A DNA stretch of 17,502 nucleotides from UBA2653 sp964572685 (lineage in GTDB: Bacteria > Pseudomonadota > Gammaproteobacteria > Legionellales > Legionellaceae): NCBI GenBank assembly GCA_964572685.1, contig CAZNFJ010000038.1:1-17502 (forward strand), read 5' to 3'. Below the pieces are notes generated by a model, which was not told where the DNA came from, made no database searches, and saw nothing but the letters and a program-made list of their open reading frames with translations. Below are positions 7,101 to 15,409 of the stretch, piece by piece. The position numbers and the translations under genes were made by a program. The stretch's first letter is position 1. Each line of letters begins with the position of its first letter.

Positions 7101-7106
7101 CTCCTT
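7101..7106 (-). promoter_or_regulatory. Ribosome binding site that decides the lon start
   Basis: A full AAGGAG on the minus strand lies 7 nt before a TTG codon (7091-7093) and 18-23 bp inside the longer reading from ATG 7126. Such a strong site inside the nominal coding start argues that translation begins at the TTG. Confidence 0.65.
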
Positions 7107-7125
7107 TTCTGATTCTCGCCCGTCA

Positions 7126-8382
7126 TTAACTCGAACTTGCTTTCTCTTCGTTTTTAAATATCAAAGTTGGTTGACCTTGCTTTGTAACAGCTTGTTCATC
7201 CACAATCACTTTCTCTAAATCCGGTAGAGAAGGTAACTCATACATGATATCCAATAAAATATCTTCTAAAATACTTCTCAAACCCCGTGCACCAATTTTT
7301 CTTTTTAATGCTCTTTTAGCGATTTGATGCAGCGCGTCTTCCTTAAATTCCAATTTGACATTTTCCATATTAAATAAGGCTTGGAATTGTCTCGTCAAGG
7401 CATTTTTAGGTTGTGTTAAGATATCTATTAATGCGGCTTCATCAAGCTCGTGTAAAGTGGTCACCACTGGTAATCGACCAACAAATTCTGGAATCAAACC
7501 AAATTTAACCAAATCATCGGCTTCCAGCTGCGCAAAAATCTTTTGCACGTCTTTGTTTTCTTTTTTATTTTTTAACTCTGCGCCAAAGCCAATACTTGAT
7601 TTATCTGAACGTTGTTGAATAATTTTTTCAAGGCCAGCGAAAGCACCACCACAAATAAATAATATATTCGAGGTATCAACATGGATATATTCTTGTTGTG
7701 GATGTTTACGTCCACCTTGGGGAGGCACGGCAGCCACAGTCCCTTCAATGAGTTTTAACAAGGCTTGTTGCACACCCTCACCTGAAACATCTCGAGTAAT
7801 GGAAGGATTTTCAGATTTACGAGAAATTTTATCAATTTCGTCGATGTAAATAATCCCTTGCTGAGCTTTTTCAACATCAAAATCACATTTCTGCAATAGT
7901 TTGTGAATGATATTCTCCACATCCTCACCAACATAACCCGCTTCGGTTAAGGTGGTCGCATCGGCAATGGCAAAAGGTACGTTTAATAATCGAGCCAAAG
8001 TCTGTGCCAGTAAAGTTTTACCGCTACCTGTTGGACCAATCAATAAAATATTACTTTTGCCAAGTTCTACACCATCATGCTTGGGATTTTGTAAGCGTTT
8101 ATAATGATTGTATACGGCCACCGCCAATACTTTCTTGGCATGTTCCTGACCAATGACATAATCATCTAAAAATTTTGAAATTTCTTTTGGTTTAGGAAGA
8201 TTTTCTTGATGTGTACGAGTTGGGCTATCTTCATGAACTGCTTCACGAATAATATCATTACATAACGCAATACATTCATCACAGACATGGGCAGAGGGTC
8301 CGGCGATGAGTTTTTTTACTTCATGCTGGCTTTTACCACAAAAGGAACAATACAAGGTATTCCCATTGTCAGATTTAGACAT
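7126..8382 (-). CDS. clpX: ATP-dependent Clp protease ATP-binding subunit ClpX
   Basis: AAA+ unfoldase that delivers tagged proteins to ClpP. The 418-residue protein has the N-terminal C4 zinc-binding domain (C12, C15, C34, C37), Walker A GPTGSGKT (116-123), pore loop GYVG (149-152), Walker B IIYIDEID (177-184), the RKH loop (225-227) and the ClpP-docking IGF tripeptide (264-266). All functional landmarks are present. The ATG has GAGG upstream. It lies 180 bp after clpP behind a terminator and its own sigma-32-like promoter. Its stop codon overlaps the longer lon start by one base. Confidence 0.98.
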   Translation of the reverse strand: MSKSDNGNTLYCSFCGKSQHEVKKLIAGPSAHVCDECIALCNDIIREAVHEDSPTRTHQENLPKPKEISKFLDDYVIGQEHAKKVLAVAVYNHYKRLQNPKHDGVELGKSNILLIGPTGSGKTLLAQTLARLLNVPFAIADATTLTEAGYVGEDVENIIHKLLQKCDFDVEKAQQGIIYIDEIDKISRKSENPSITRDVSGEGVQQALLKLIEGTVAAVPPQGGRKHPQQEYIHVDTSNILFICGGAFAGLEKIIQQRSDKSSIGFGAELKNKKENKDVQKIFAQLEADDLVKFGLIPEFVGRLPVVTTLHELDEAALIDILTQPKNALTRQFQALFNMENVKLEFKEDALHQIAKRALKRKIGARGLRSILEDILLDIMYELPSLPDLEKVIVDEQAVTKQGQPTLIFKNEEKASSS

Positions 8383-8437
8383 ATTTTTTCCTCATAAAAA
8401 CTAAAATATTTATTTTTTCACTTCAAATTTATCTATT

Positions 8438-8465
8438 AGATGGGGCTTAAAAAGAAAATTTCAAG
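8438..8465 (-). promoter_or_regulatory. Sigma-32 (heat-shock) promoter of clpX-lon
   Basis: On the minus strand CTTGAAA (-35, 8459-8465), a 13-bp spacer and CCCCATCT (-10, 8438-8445) match the E. coli RpoH consensus (CTTGAAA, 11-16 bp, CCCCATNT) at every fixed position. Transcription would start roughly 50 bp before the clpX ATG. A second, sigma-70-like element (TTGACA, 17 bp, CAAAAT) lies further upstream. Confidence 0.85.
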
Positions 8466-8489
8466 TCATTAAAAAAAGTTCTTGAAACA

Positions 8490-8518
8490 ATTTTGCTGAT
8501 TCATAAAGAAGGTGTCAA
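8490..8518 (-). promoter_or_regulatory. Possible vegetative promoter for clpX
   Basis: On the minus strand a perfect TTGACA -35 is followed at 17 bp by CAAAAT, which keeps four of six -10 positions. It would provide basal expression upstream of the heat-shock promoter. Confidence 0.4.
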
Positions 8519-8531
8519 TATCTACAAAAAG

Positions 8532-8555
8532 AAAAGACCGCATGAGCGGCCTTTT
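8532..8555 (-). terminator. Rho-independent terminator after clpP
   Basis: A 10-bp stem (AAAAGGCCGC / GCGGTCTTTT on the minus strand, one G-U pair) with a 4-nt loop and following T-rich tract starts 7 bp past the clpP stop. It separates tig-clpP from clpX-lon. Confidence 0.88.
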
Positions 8556-8562
8556 TATTTCG

Positions 8563-9189
8563 TTAGAAATCGGCTTTGGGTAATCCTTCGCGCTGATAAA
8601 GAACTTCATCGATCAAGCCATAGTCTTTGGCCTGGATGGCGCTCATGAAATTATCTCTATCCGTATCTCTTAAAATTTCATCAGATGTTTTACGGGTATG
8701 TTTAGCCATGATATTGTTTAATTTTTCACGAATAATCAAGGTTTCCCGTGCGTGAATTTCAATGTCAGAAGCCTGACCACGAAACCCGCCCAGCGGTTGA
8801 TGAATCATTACTCGAGAATTGGGCAAACAATAACGTTTACCATCCGCACCGGCACATAATAATAAAGCAGCAGCACTAGCAGCTTGACCAATACAGAGTG
8901 TACTTACATTGGGTTTAATAAATTGCATGGTGTCATAAATTGCCAACCCTGCAGTTACCACCCCACCAGGAGAGTTGATATATAAATAAATATCTTTTTC
9001 AGGATTTTCAGATTCCAAAAACAACATCTGAGCGACAATTAAATTCGCCATATGATCTTCTACCGGGCCTAATAAAAAGATAATACGTTCTTTCAATAAG
9101 CGTGAGTAGATATCATAAGCGCGTTCTCCACGCGCTGTTTGCTCAACAACCATGGGCACAAGCCCACTGGATAATTGGATTGAACTCAT
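8563..9189 (-). CDS. clpP: ATP-dependent Clp protease proteolytic subunit ClpP
   Basis: Serine peptidase that forms the double heptameric chamber served by ClpX. The 208-residue product (E. coli 207) has the catalytic triad Ser105 (GQAAS), His130 (VMIHQP) and Asp179 (DTDRDN) at the same spacing as E. coli S111/H136/D185. The Gly-rich handle INSPGG (71-76) is also present. The N-terminus up to VPMVVEQTARGERAYDIYSR is canonical, including the usual propeptide. The ATG overlaps the tig stop in ATGA (9186-9189), so translation is coupled to trigger factor. A terminator follows. Confidence 0.98.
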   Translation of the reverse strand: MSSIQLSSGLVPMVVEQTARGERAYDIYSRLLKERIIFLLGPVEDHMANLIVAQMLFLESENPEKDIYLYINSPGGVVTAGLAIYDTMQFIKPNVSTLCIGQAASAAALLLCAGADGKRYCLPNSRVMIHQPLGGFRGQASDIEIHARETLIIREKLNNIMAKHTRKTSDEILRDTDRDNFMSAIQAKDYGLIDEVLYQREGLPKADF

Positions 9190-10517
9190 TCAGACTCTCC
9201 GTCGTTCTTACGATTCGCAAATTCCATAGTTTCACGATAATTCATTTTTTTCAAGATGGGTTTTGCAAATTCAAGAATTTTTTCCATCACAATTTCTTCC
9301 ATCAACAAGCTTTTTAGGTCTTCTAGACGGTTTTGATCTTTTTTATACATCTCACGAGCTTGTTCAGGATCATCATACATACTTGTCATATCTTCAAGCA
9401 TTGCATCTAAACGAGCAGGTTCAACAGTTAAGTTGTGCTTTTTAACATATTCTAAATATAGCAAACTTAAATGCACGCGACGCTTCGCTTCATCCATAAA
9501 CAATTCATTTGGGAAATCAGGAATTTTTTCATTATCATGATGTTCTGCACCAAAAATACGATGGAACATTTGATGTTTCAGTTCACCAATTTCACGTTCA
9601 ATTAATCCTTGTGGTAAATCAACGATATTTTCAGACATTAATTTATCAAATACATTTTTGCGATTAACAGAACTAACGGTTTTCTTCAATTCACGTTGCA
9701 TATTGGATTCAATATCTTTGCTGAACGCAGCCATATCGCCATCAAAACTGAATTTCTTTAAAAAGTCTTCATTGAGTTCGGGCAAGTCACCTTCTTGAAC
9801 TTGATTAACTTTAATGGTAAAACGTACTGTTTTTCCATTTAATTCTTCTTGACCATAGTCTTCAGGGAACTTCACTTCAATATCAAATTCATCACCGGCT
9901 TTACGATTTAATAAGCCATTTTCGAAATCGGGTAACATTTGTTTTTCACCCAATATCATTTTGAAATTATTAGCTTCTCCACCTGCAAATGCAACGTCAT
10001 CGATGAAACCTTTAAAATCAATGAATAATTGATCGCCATTTACAGAGGCTCTGGTCACATCTTTCCATTCTTTATGGTGTTCGCGTAATTTTTTCATCAT
10101 GTCTTCGACATCAGTGGCATCAATAGCCGCATCAATGATTTCGATTTCACAATTATCAAGTTCTTTGACTGCAACTTCAGGGAATACTTCAACCACTGCT
10201 TCAAAAGAAAAATCACCATCTTGTGGATTAGAAACCACATTAATCGATGGATAAGCAGTTAATTTTAAGGCATGAGATTCAATTGCATTTTCCAAAGCAC
10301 TGGACATCATTTCGTTAATGACTTCTAAACGTACTTTATCAATAAAACGCTCACGAACAACTTTAAGAGGAACTTTACCTTGACGAAATCCAGGTATTTG
10401 CACTTTAGGAGCAAGATTTTTCAAACGAACATTGACTTCATCCTGAATTTCATTATCAGCAATCGATATCGTTAATTTACGCTGTAATTCAGATAAAGTT
10501 TCTAAGGAAACTGCCAT
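9186..10517 (-). CDS. tig: Trigger factor (ribosome-associated chaperone and prolyl isomerase)
   Basis: Trigger factor binds at the ribosome exit tunnel and shields nascent chains. From the ATG at 10517 the product has 443 residues (E. coli 432). It has the ribosome-binding domain with GFRQGKVP (43-50), an FKBP-type domain at about 155-245 (GDQLFIDFKGF ... VRFTIKVNQVQ), and the helical C-terminal chaperone domain. A GTG at 10526 could extend it by three residues, but that GTG is part of GAGGTG, the ribosome binding site 6 nt before the ATG, so the ATG is preferred. tRNA-Leu ends 30 bp upstream. clpP overlaps downstream by 4 bp. Confidence 0.97.
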   Translation of the reverse strand: MAVSLETLSELQRKLTISIADNEIQDEVNVRLKNLAPKVQIPGFRQGKVPLKVVRERFIDKVRLEVINEMMSSALENAIESHALKLTAYPSINVVSNPQDGDFSFEAVVEVFPEVAVKELDNCEIEIIDAAIDATDVEDMMKKLREHHKEWKDVTRASVNGDQLFIDFKGFIDDVAFAGGEANNFKMILGEKQMLPDFENGLLNRKAGDEFDIEVKFPEDYGQEELNGKTVRFTIKVNQVQEGDLPELNEDFLKKFSFDGDMAAFSKDIESNMQRELKKTVSSVNRKNVFDKLMSENIVDLPQGLIEREIGELKHQMFHRIFGAEHHDNEKIPDFPNELFMDEAKRRVHLSLLYLEYVKKHNLTVEPARLDAMLEDMTSMYDDPEQAREMYKKDQNRLEDLKSLLMEEIVMEKILEFAKPILKKMNYRETMEFANRKNDGESE

Positions 10518-10547
10518 TGTATTCACCTCATAAACCGGTTAAAAAAT

Positions 10548-10632
<85 letters not shown>

Positions 10633-10644
10633 AAATCAGCTGCA

Positions 10645-10673
10645 ATTATTCATGAGACAGTAAAGCTTGTAAA
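10645..10673 (-). promoter_or_regulatory. Putative promoter for tRNA-Leu/tig
   Basis: On the minus strand TTTACA (10668-10673), a 17-bp spacer and AATAAT (10645-10650) lie in the 71-bp gap between tRNA-His and tRNA-Leu, the longest spacer in the cluster. It would start transcription just before tRNA-Leu and feed tig-clpP independently of the upstream tRNAs. Confidence 0.5.
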
Positions 10674-10703
10674 GGCCTTAACAGAGAAAATTAGCAAAAA
10701 AAC

Positions 10704-10780
10704 TGGGGTGAATGATGGGGCTCGAACCCACGACAACCGGGATCACAACCCGGGGCTCTACCAACTGAGCTACATCCACC
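10704..10780 (-). tRNA. tRNA-His (GTG)
   Basis: 77 nt including the extra 5' G (G-1) that pairs with C73, the identity element of tRNA-His. The anticodon is GTG in the loop TTGTGAT, the T loop is TTCGAGC, and CCA is encoded. Gap of 20 bp to tRNA-Arg. Confidence 0.97.
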
Positions 10781-10800
10781 ATAATAAAAATAAATAAGGC

Positions 10801-10877
10801 TGGTACGCCTGGCAGGACTCGAACCTGCTACCCTCGGCTTAGAAGGCCGATGCTCTATCCAAATGAGCTACAGGCGC
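10801..10877 (-). tRNA. tRNA-Arg (TCT)
   Basis: 77-nt cloverleaf with encoded CCA. The D arm is GTAGCTCATTTGG, the anticodon is TCT in the loop CTTCTAA, and the T loop is TTCGAGT. It reads AGA/AGG codons, which fit an AT-rich genome. Confidence 0.97.
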
Positions 10878-10882
10878 AATGT

Positions 10883-10959
10883 TGGTCGGGGTAGAGAGAT
10901 TCGAACTCCCGACATCCTGCTCCCAAAGCAGGCGCGCTACCAGACTGCGCTATACCCCG
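10883..10959 (-). tRNA. tRNA-Pro (TGG)
   Basis: 77-nt cloverleaf with encoded CCA and the prokaryotic tRNA-Pro start CGGGG. The anticodon is TGG in the loop TTTGGGA, and the T loop is TTCGAAT. First gene after the cluster promoter. The spacer to tRNA-Arg is only 5 bp. Confidence 0.97.
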
Positions 10960-10987
10960 ATACACCCGTCGCTAGGACAGAGACTGA

Positions 10988-11016
10988 ATCATACAATCGG
11001 GAAGTCGATTGGTCAA
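10988..11016 (-). promoter_or_regulatory. Sigma-70 promoter of the tRNA Pro-Arg-His-Leu cluster
   Basis: On the minus strand TTGACC (-35, 11011-11016), a 17-bp spacer and TATGAT (-10, 10988-10993) lie about 28 bp before the tRNA-Pro 5' end. Long A/T runs immediately upstream (about 11021-11060) resemble an UP element, as expected for a strong stable-RNA promoter. Confidence 0.8.
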
Positions 11017-11290
11017 TAGGTTTTTTTAAAAATTTTTAATTTTTTTTATCTATTATATATTTTGCTAGTGACATCATAGACGTATTGGTATGTTCATGAT
11101 AAAGCGCAAATCATGGATGTTTGGTTATTTTGTTATCTTTGCACTTTCATTGAAGAGTACTCTTTATAATCAGGTGGAGTTCATTTAATCGCAAGCATGT
11201 TTATTGAATAAAAAAGACCAAGTCAAACGCACGTTTTTTAGGTGCTATAACACTAGTTGAACTCATCTGTTTTCAGCCCAAATTAATAAT
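11017..11290. other. AT-rich intergenic stretch between divergent units, no gene supported
   Basis: This stretch holds A/T tracts flanking the tRNA promoter and then unremarkable AT-rich DNA. A 32-codon ORF on the plus strand (11090-11188) with a basic N-terminus and hydrophobic centre has no ribosome binding site and is not called. No terminator or repeat of note is seen. Confidence 0.5.
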
Positions 11291-11294
11291 GATG

Positions 11295-11324
11295 TTTTCA
11301 GTACCACCTAAGTTTTGTTATGAT
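11295..11324 (+). promoter_or_regulatory. Putative promoter of the recombinase gene
   Basis: TTTTCA, an 18-bp spacer and TATGAT, with TG one base before the -10 (extended -10). It ends about 30 bp before the recombinase ATG. Confidence 0.5.
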
Positions 11325-11353
11325 AATAATACACAATACTCTGAATCCTCATC

Positions 11354-12538
11354 ATGAAACAACCCATTGCTATCTTTGACCAAGCTGCGTTTATGCATGC
11401 CCATCATGCCTCCGATCATTTAACCGATGCACAAAAGCAAGACTATGCCTTTAGTGTGGAATTTTTAAAAAGCTATGCGGGACGCCTTGGGACATTCAAT
11501 AGCTACCGACGTGAGGTTGAGCGTTTTTTACAATGGTGTTGGTTGATTCAAAACAAAACCTTAAAAGATTTAAAACGCAATGACTTAGAGCACTATATTA
11601 AATTTTGTCAAAATCCCCCTCATGAATGGGTTGGTAATTTTAAAGTCCCTCGTTTTATTGTTAATGCAGAGGGAATCCGAGTTCCCAATGGAGCCTGGCG
11701 ACCTTTTGTTTTTTCACAGGATAAAAATCGTGTACAACTTTCCCAAGGTGCTATCCAAGAAATTTTTGCCATTTTAAGTACATATTTTAATTATTTGATT
11801 GCAGATGAATATATTGACATGAACCCTGTGGCCTTAATGCGCCAAAAAAGTAAATTTATTCAGAAAAACCAACAGTCAGCACCTATCCGACGTCTAAGCC
11901 TCCTACAATGGGAAACCGTCCTCGGCGTAGTCGAAAAATTGGCAGAAAAACATCCAGAGAAACACGAACGTACACGTTTTATCTTACACGCCATGTATGG
12001 GATGTACTTAAGGATTTCAGAACTGTGCGCAAGTGAGCGCTTTATTCCTACCATGAATGATTTTAATAAAGATCATTACGGTAACTGGTGGTTTACGACC
12101 GTCGGGAAAGGCAATAAAAAACGTCAAATTGCTGTGAGTGAAATGGTTTTGGATGCACTCAAACGCTGGCGAATTTTTTTGGGTTTAACTCCCCTCCCCT
12201 CTCCCGGTGAAAATGAGTACCTCATCCCTAAAATCAAAGGCTTTGGTCCAATTTCTGACACCATCACCATCCGCCGTCTGATTCAAAAATGCTTTGATTT
12301 GGCTGCTCAAAAACTCCAACACGATGGAGAACTGGAAGAAGCCCAGCATTTAGAAGCCGCAACCGTTCACTGGCTTCGACACACAAGCATATCCGAAGAT
12401 GTTAAAACTCGACCACGTGAACATGTACGTGATGACGCAGGACATGCATCTAGCGCCACGACTGATCGTTACATTGATGTAGAAATGACCGAACGACATG
12501 ATTCCGCCAGGAAAAAGAAAATTTTGCCGACAATTTAA
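11354..12538 (+). CDS. Tyrosine recombinase / phage-type integrase
   Basis: Site-specific DNA recombinase that cuts and rejoins DNA through a covalent 3'-phosphotyrosine. The 394-residue protein has a SAM-like core-binding domain at about 30-160 (FLKSYAGRLGTFNSYRREVERFLQWC begins at 37). The C-terminal catalytic domain has the complete set: R220 (YLRISE), K252 (GKGNKKR), H339 and R342 (HWLR), H364 (GHASS) and the nucleophile Y373 (TDRYID). It is therefore likely active. The insert at 88-125 and the total length exceed XerC/XerD (about 300), so I do not call it Xer. The ribosome binding site is weak. It lies between the tRNA cluster and valS, 67 bp before valS on the same strand. Composition is like the neighbours. 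I see no other mobile-element genes or att duplication, so it is either a lone remnant of an island or a domesticated recombinase. Confidence 0.92.
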   Translation: MKQPIAIFDQAAFMHAHHASDHLTDAQKQDYAFSVEFLKSYAGRLGTFNSYRREVERFLQWCWLIQNKTLKDLKRNDLEHYIKFCQNPPHEWVGNFKVPRFIVNAEGIRVPNGAWRPFVFSQDKNRVQLSQGAIQEIFAILSTYFNYLIADEYIDMNPVALMRQKSKFIQKNQQSAPIRRLSLLQWETVLGVVEKLAEKHPEKHERTRFILHAMYGMYLRISELCASERFIPTMNDFNKDHYGNWWFTTVGKGNKKRQIAVSEMVLDALKRWRIFLGLTPLPSPGENEYLIPKIKGFGPISDTITIRRLIQKCFDLAAQKLQHDGELEEAQHLEAATVHWLRHTSISEDVKTRPREHVRDDAGHASSATTDRYIDVEMTERHDSARKKKILPTI

Positions 12539-12605
12539 GAAAAAAAGATGAATTCAAAGCTATGCAATGGTATATTGGCGACATTCAAAATTCTAGCTTA
12601 TTATC

Positions 12606-15371
12606 ATGGATAAAAACTATTCTCCTGAAACAATTGAAAAAAAATGGGCTCAACTTTGGGAACATGTTTATAAATTTTCACCGCGTGGAGCAGGTCAAAA
12701 TTTTTGCATTATGCTCCCTCCTCCCAATGTCACCGGCACCTTACACATGGGACACGGTTTCCAGCACACCTTAATTGATATCGCCACACGTTACCACCGC
12801 ATGAATGGTGATAGAACCTTATGGCAACCAGGTACTGATCACGCTGGCATTGCGACTCAACTGATGGTTGAAGCACAATTAGAACGCCAAGGTGTCCATC
12901 GAAAAGATCTCACCCGTGATGCGTTTTTAGAACATGTTTGGGAATGGAAAGAAGCTTCAGGTGGACGTATCACTCAACAAATGCGCGAACTGGGTACATC
13001 TGTTGACTGGTCACGTGAACGCTTTACTTTAGATGAAGGGCTATCACTTGCGGTTCAACGCGTATTCATTCAACTCTATGAAGAAGGTCTCATCTATCGA
13101 GGCAACCGTTTGGTCAATTGGGATCCCAAATTAGGAACCGCAGTTTCAGATTTAGAAGTTATCTCTCAAGAAGAAAGCGGCTTTCTATGGCATATACGTT
13201 ACCCAGTGGTAGATAGTGAAGAAAGTTTGGTTGTAGCGACTACTCGTCCTGAAACCTTATTGGGTGATGCGGCGGTTGCCGTGCATCCCGAAGATGAGCG
13301 TTATCGCCATCTCATTGGTCTATCGGTACGATTGCCTTTGTGTAACCGTACCATCCCCATCATAGCTGATGAATATGTGGATCAAAGTTTTGGTAGTGGT
13401 TGCGTGAAAATTACACCCGCTCATGATTTCAATGATTACGAAGTGGGAAAAAGACACCAATTACCAATGCTTAATATTTTCACTAAAAAAGCGACCATCA
13501 ATAAAAATGCTCCCATCAACTATCAAGGAATGGAGCGCTTTAAAGCGCGTGAACAGATTTTAAAAGATCTAGAGGAAGCCGGTCTTTTAGTACAAACCGT
13601 TGCGCATCAACTTGCAGTACCTCGCGGCGAACGCTCTAATACCATCATTGAACCTTTACTCACCGATCAATGGTATGTAAAAACCAAACCCTTGGCCGAA
13701 CCAGCAATTGAAGCAGTTCGCTCAGGCCAAATTGAATTCCTTCCAGAAAACTGGTCCAAAACCTATTTTCATTGGATGGACAATATTGAAGACTGGTGTA
13801 TCAGTCGACAATTATGGTGGGGACACCGAATTCCGGCATGGTATGACAACCAAGGTCACATTTATGTAGGATTAAGTGAAAAAGATGTGCGTGTGAAATA
13901 CCATTTAGATGCATCGGTGGCCTTAAAACAAGACGAAGATGTCCTCGATACTTGGTTCTCATCAGCTTTATGGCCATTTTCTACTTTGGGCTGGCCGGAA
14001 CAAACCACTGAACTCAAACAGTTTTATCCTACATCGGTTTTATTTACCGGCTTTGATATCATTTTCTTTTGGGTTGCACGCATGATCATGTTTGGCATGA
14101 AATTTGTTGGCGATATCCCCTTTAAAAAAATTGTCATTACAGGCCTGGTCTGTGATCACGAAGGTAAGAAAATGTCGAAATCCAAGGGCAATGTCTTAGA
14201 TCCTTTAGATATTATTCACGGAATTTCACTACCAGAATTAATTGAAAAACGCACGCAACATCTGATGATGAACTCCGTTAAACAAGGCATCATCAAAGCA
14301 ACTGAAAAACAATTTCCGGAGGGAATTCCAGCCTATGGAACCGATGCGCTCCGATTTACTTTTTGTGCCCTAGCTTCACAATCACGGACCATTAAATTTG
14401 ATATGGCTCGTGTTGAAGGTTATCATCATTTCTGTAATAAGTTATGGAACGCCACCCGTTTTGTCTTGCAGAATACAGAAGATTATATAAAAGATTTGGA
14501 TGATGGCGCATTTCAATATGGCTTGTCAGAACAATGGATTTTATCCAAGTTACAACAAGTTATTGCAGAGTGTCGAGGCCACATTGAGAATTATCGTTTT
14601 GATTTACTGGCGCAGTGTTTGCATGATTTTATCTGGCATCACTATTGTGACTGGTATTTAGAGCTGGCCAAAACCACTTTATACGATCAGGATGCTTTAA
14701 GTGCCAGTAAACGCGGAACACGAAAAACACTCCTTCATGTACTCGATCAAATTCTCAAACTATTACATCCGATTATTCCATTCATTACGGAAGAAATTTG
14801 GGAAAAAATTTCCAAGCTTGTCGGCGATCCAAATGAATGCCTCATGTGGAGTGCATATCCCTGCGTCAATCCTGAAGAGATTCATGCCGAAGCAGAAGAA
14901 CAAATGACGTGGTTACAAAATATTATCCAAGCCATTCGTACCATTCGAAGCGAAATGAATGTCAATCCTGGTAAGAAAATTCCGTTATTGATTAAACTTC
15001 CTCAAAACGGTGATTTTAATCGTCTGCAAGCACATCAGCCACTTCTCACGACACTGGCCAAGATTCAATCGATTCAAGTGCTAAATGCAGATCAAACTGC
15101 TCCGATTAGTGCTTCAGCCATCGTTGATGACTGGGAATTTCTTATTCCGATGAGTGGCTTGATCGAAAAAGACGCTGAATTGGCTCGTTTACAAAAAGAA
15201 ATGGCTAAAATTGAAAAAGAAATTGAGGTCTGTGAGAAAAAACTAGGGCTTCCTACTTTCATCGACAAAGCGCCCAAAGAAGTTGTCATCAAAGAACGAG
15301 AAAAACTAGAGCAAGCCCAGCTTCTACTTAAAAAACGCCTGGAGCATCAGGCCATGATCTTATCTTTATAG
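12606..15371 (+). CDS. valS: Valyl-tRNA synthetase
   Basis: Class I aminoacyl-tRNA synthetase that charges tRNA-Val; its CP1 domain edits mischarged threonine. The 921-residue product (E. coli 951) has the HIGH-type motif HMGH (47-50) in PPPNVTGTLHMGHG and the KMSKS motif at 522-526. The CP1 editing region contains ATTRPETLLGD. An anticodon-binding domain and the C-terminal coiled-coil arm typical of ValRS (about 850-915, rich in Lys/Glu heptads) complete the protein. The start MDKNYSPETIEKKW fits the family, though no good ribosome binding site precedes it. An extended -10 (TGGTATATT, ending 12576) could start a short transcript of its own; otherwise it is read with the recombinase. A strong terminator follows. 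Confidence 0.98.
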   Translation: MDKNYSPETIEKKWAQLWEHVYKFSPRGAGQNFCIMLPPPNVTGTLHMGHGFQHTLIDIATRYHRMNGDRTLWQPGTDHAGIATQLMVEAQLERQGVHRKDLTRDAFLEHVWEWKEASGGRITQQMRELGTSVDWSRERFTLDEGLSLAVQRVFIQLYEEGLIYRGNRLVNWDPKLGTAVSDLEVISQEESGFLWHIRYPVVDSEESLVVATTRPETLLGDAAVAVHPEDERYRHLIGLSVRLPLCNRTIPIIADEYVDQSFGSGCVKITPAHDFNDYEVGKRHQLPMLNIFTKKATINKNAPINYQGMERFKAREQILKDLEEAGLLVQTVAHQLAVPRGERSNTIIEPLLTDQWYVKTKPLAEPAIEAVRSGQIEFLPENWSKTYFHWMDNIEDWCISRQLWWGHRIPAWYDNQGHIYVGLSEKDVRVKYHLDASVALKQDEDVLDTWFSSALWPFSTLGWPEQTTELKQFYPTSVLFTGFDIIFFWVARMIMFGMKFVGDIPFKKIVITGLVCDHEGKKMSKSKGNVLDPLDIIHGISLPELIEKRTQHLMMNSVKQGIIKATEKQFPEGIPAYGTDALRFTFCALASQSRTIKFDMARVEGYHHFCNKLWNATRFVLQNTEDYIKDLDDGAFQYGLSEQWILSKLQQVIAECRGHIENYRFDLLAQCLHDFIWHHYCDWYLELAKTTLYDQDALSASKRGTRKTLLHVLDQILKLLHPIIPFITEEIWEKISKLVGDPNECLMWSAYPCVNPEEIHAEAEEQMTWLQNIIQAIRTIRSEMNVNPGKKIPLLIKLPQNGDFNRLQAHQPLLTTLAKIQSIQVLNADQTAPISASAIVDDWEFLIPMSGLIEKDAELARLQKEMAKIEKEIEVCEKKLGLPTFIDKAPKEVVIKEREKLEQAQLLLKKRLEHQAMILSL

Positions 15372-15374
15372 AAA

Positions 15375-15406
15375 AAAAGACATCCCTTTAAAAAGGGATG
15401 TCTTTT
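15375..15406. terminator. Bidirectional terminator between valS and the convergent gene
   Basis: A perfect 15-bp stem (arms 15375-15389 and 15392-15406, core AGACATCCC/GGGATGTCT) has A and T runs at its ends and a 2-nt centre. It starts 4 bp after the valS stop and ends 4 bp before the stop of the converging minus-strand gene, so it serves both. Confidence 0.92.
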
Positions 15407-15409
15407 ATC

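Noticed and set aside
11090..11188. 32-codon ORF with a hydrophobic centre
   Set aside because: No ribosome binding site or promoter of its own; easily expected by chance in AT-rich DNA.
10883..11353. Integration site of the tyrosine recombinase in tRNA-Pro
   Set aside because: The recombinase is on the 5' side of tRNA-Pro, the tRNA 3' ends are tightly packed with the next tRNAs, and no duplicated tRNA 3' fragment is seen.
12562..12774. 70-codon plus-strand ORF at the start of valS
   Set aside because: Out-of-frame overlap with the conserved valS N-terminus; no family features.
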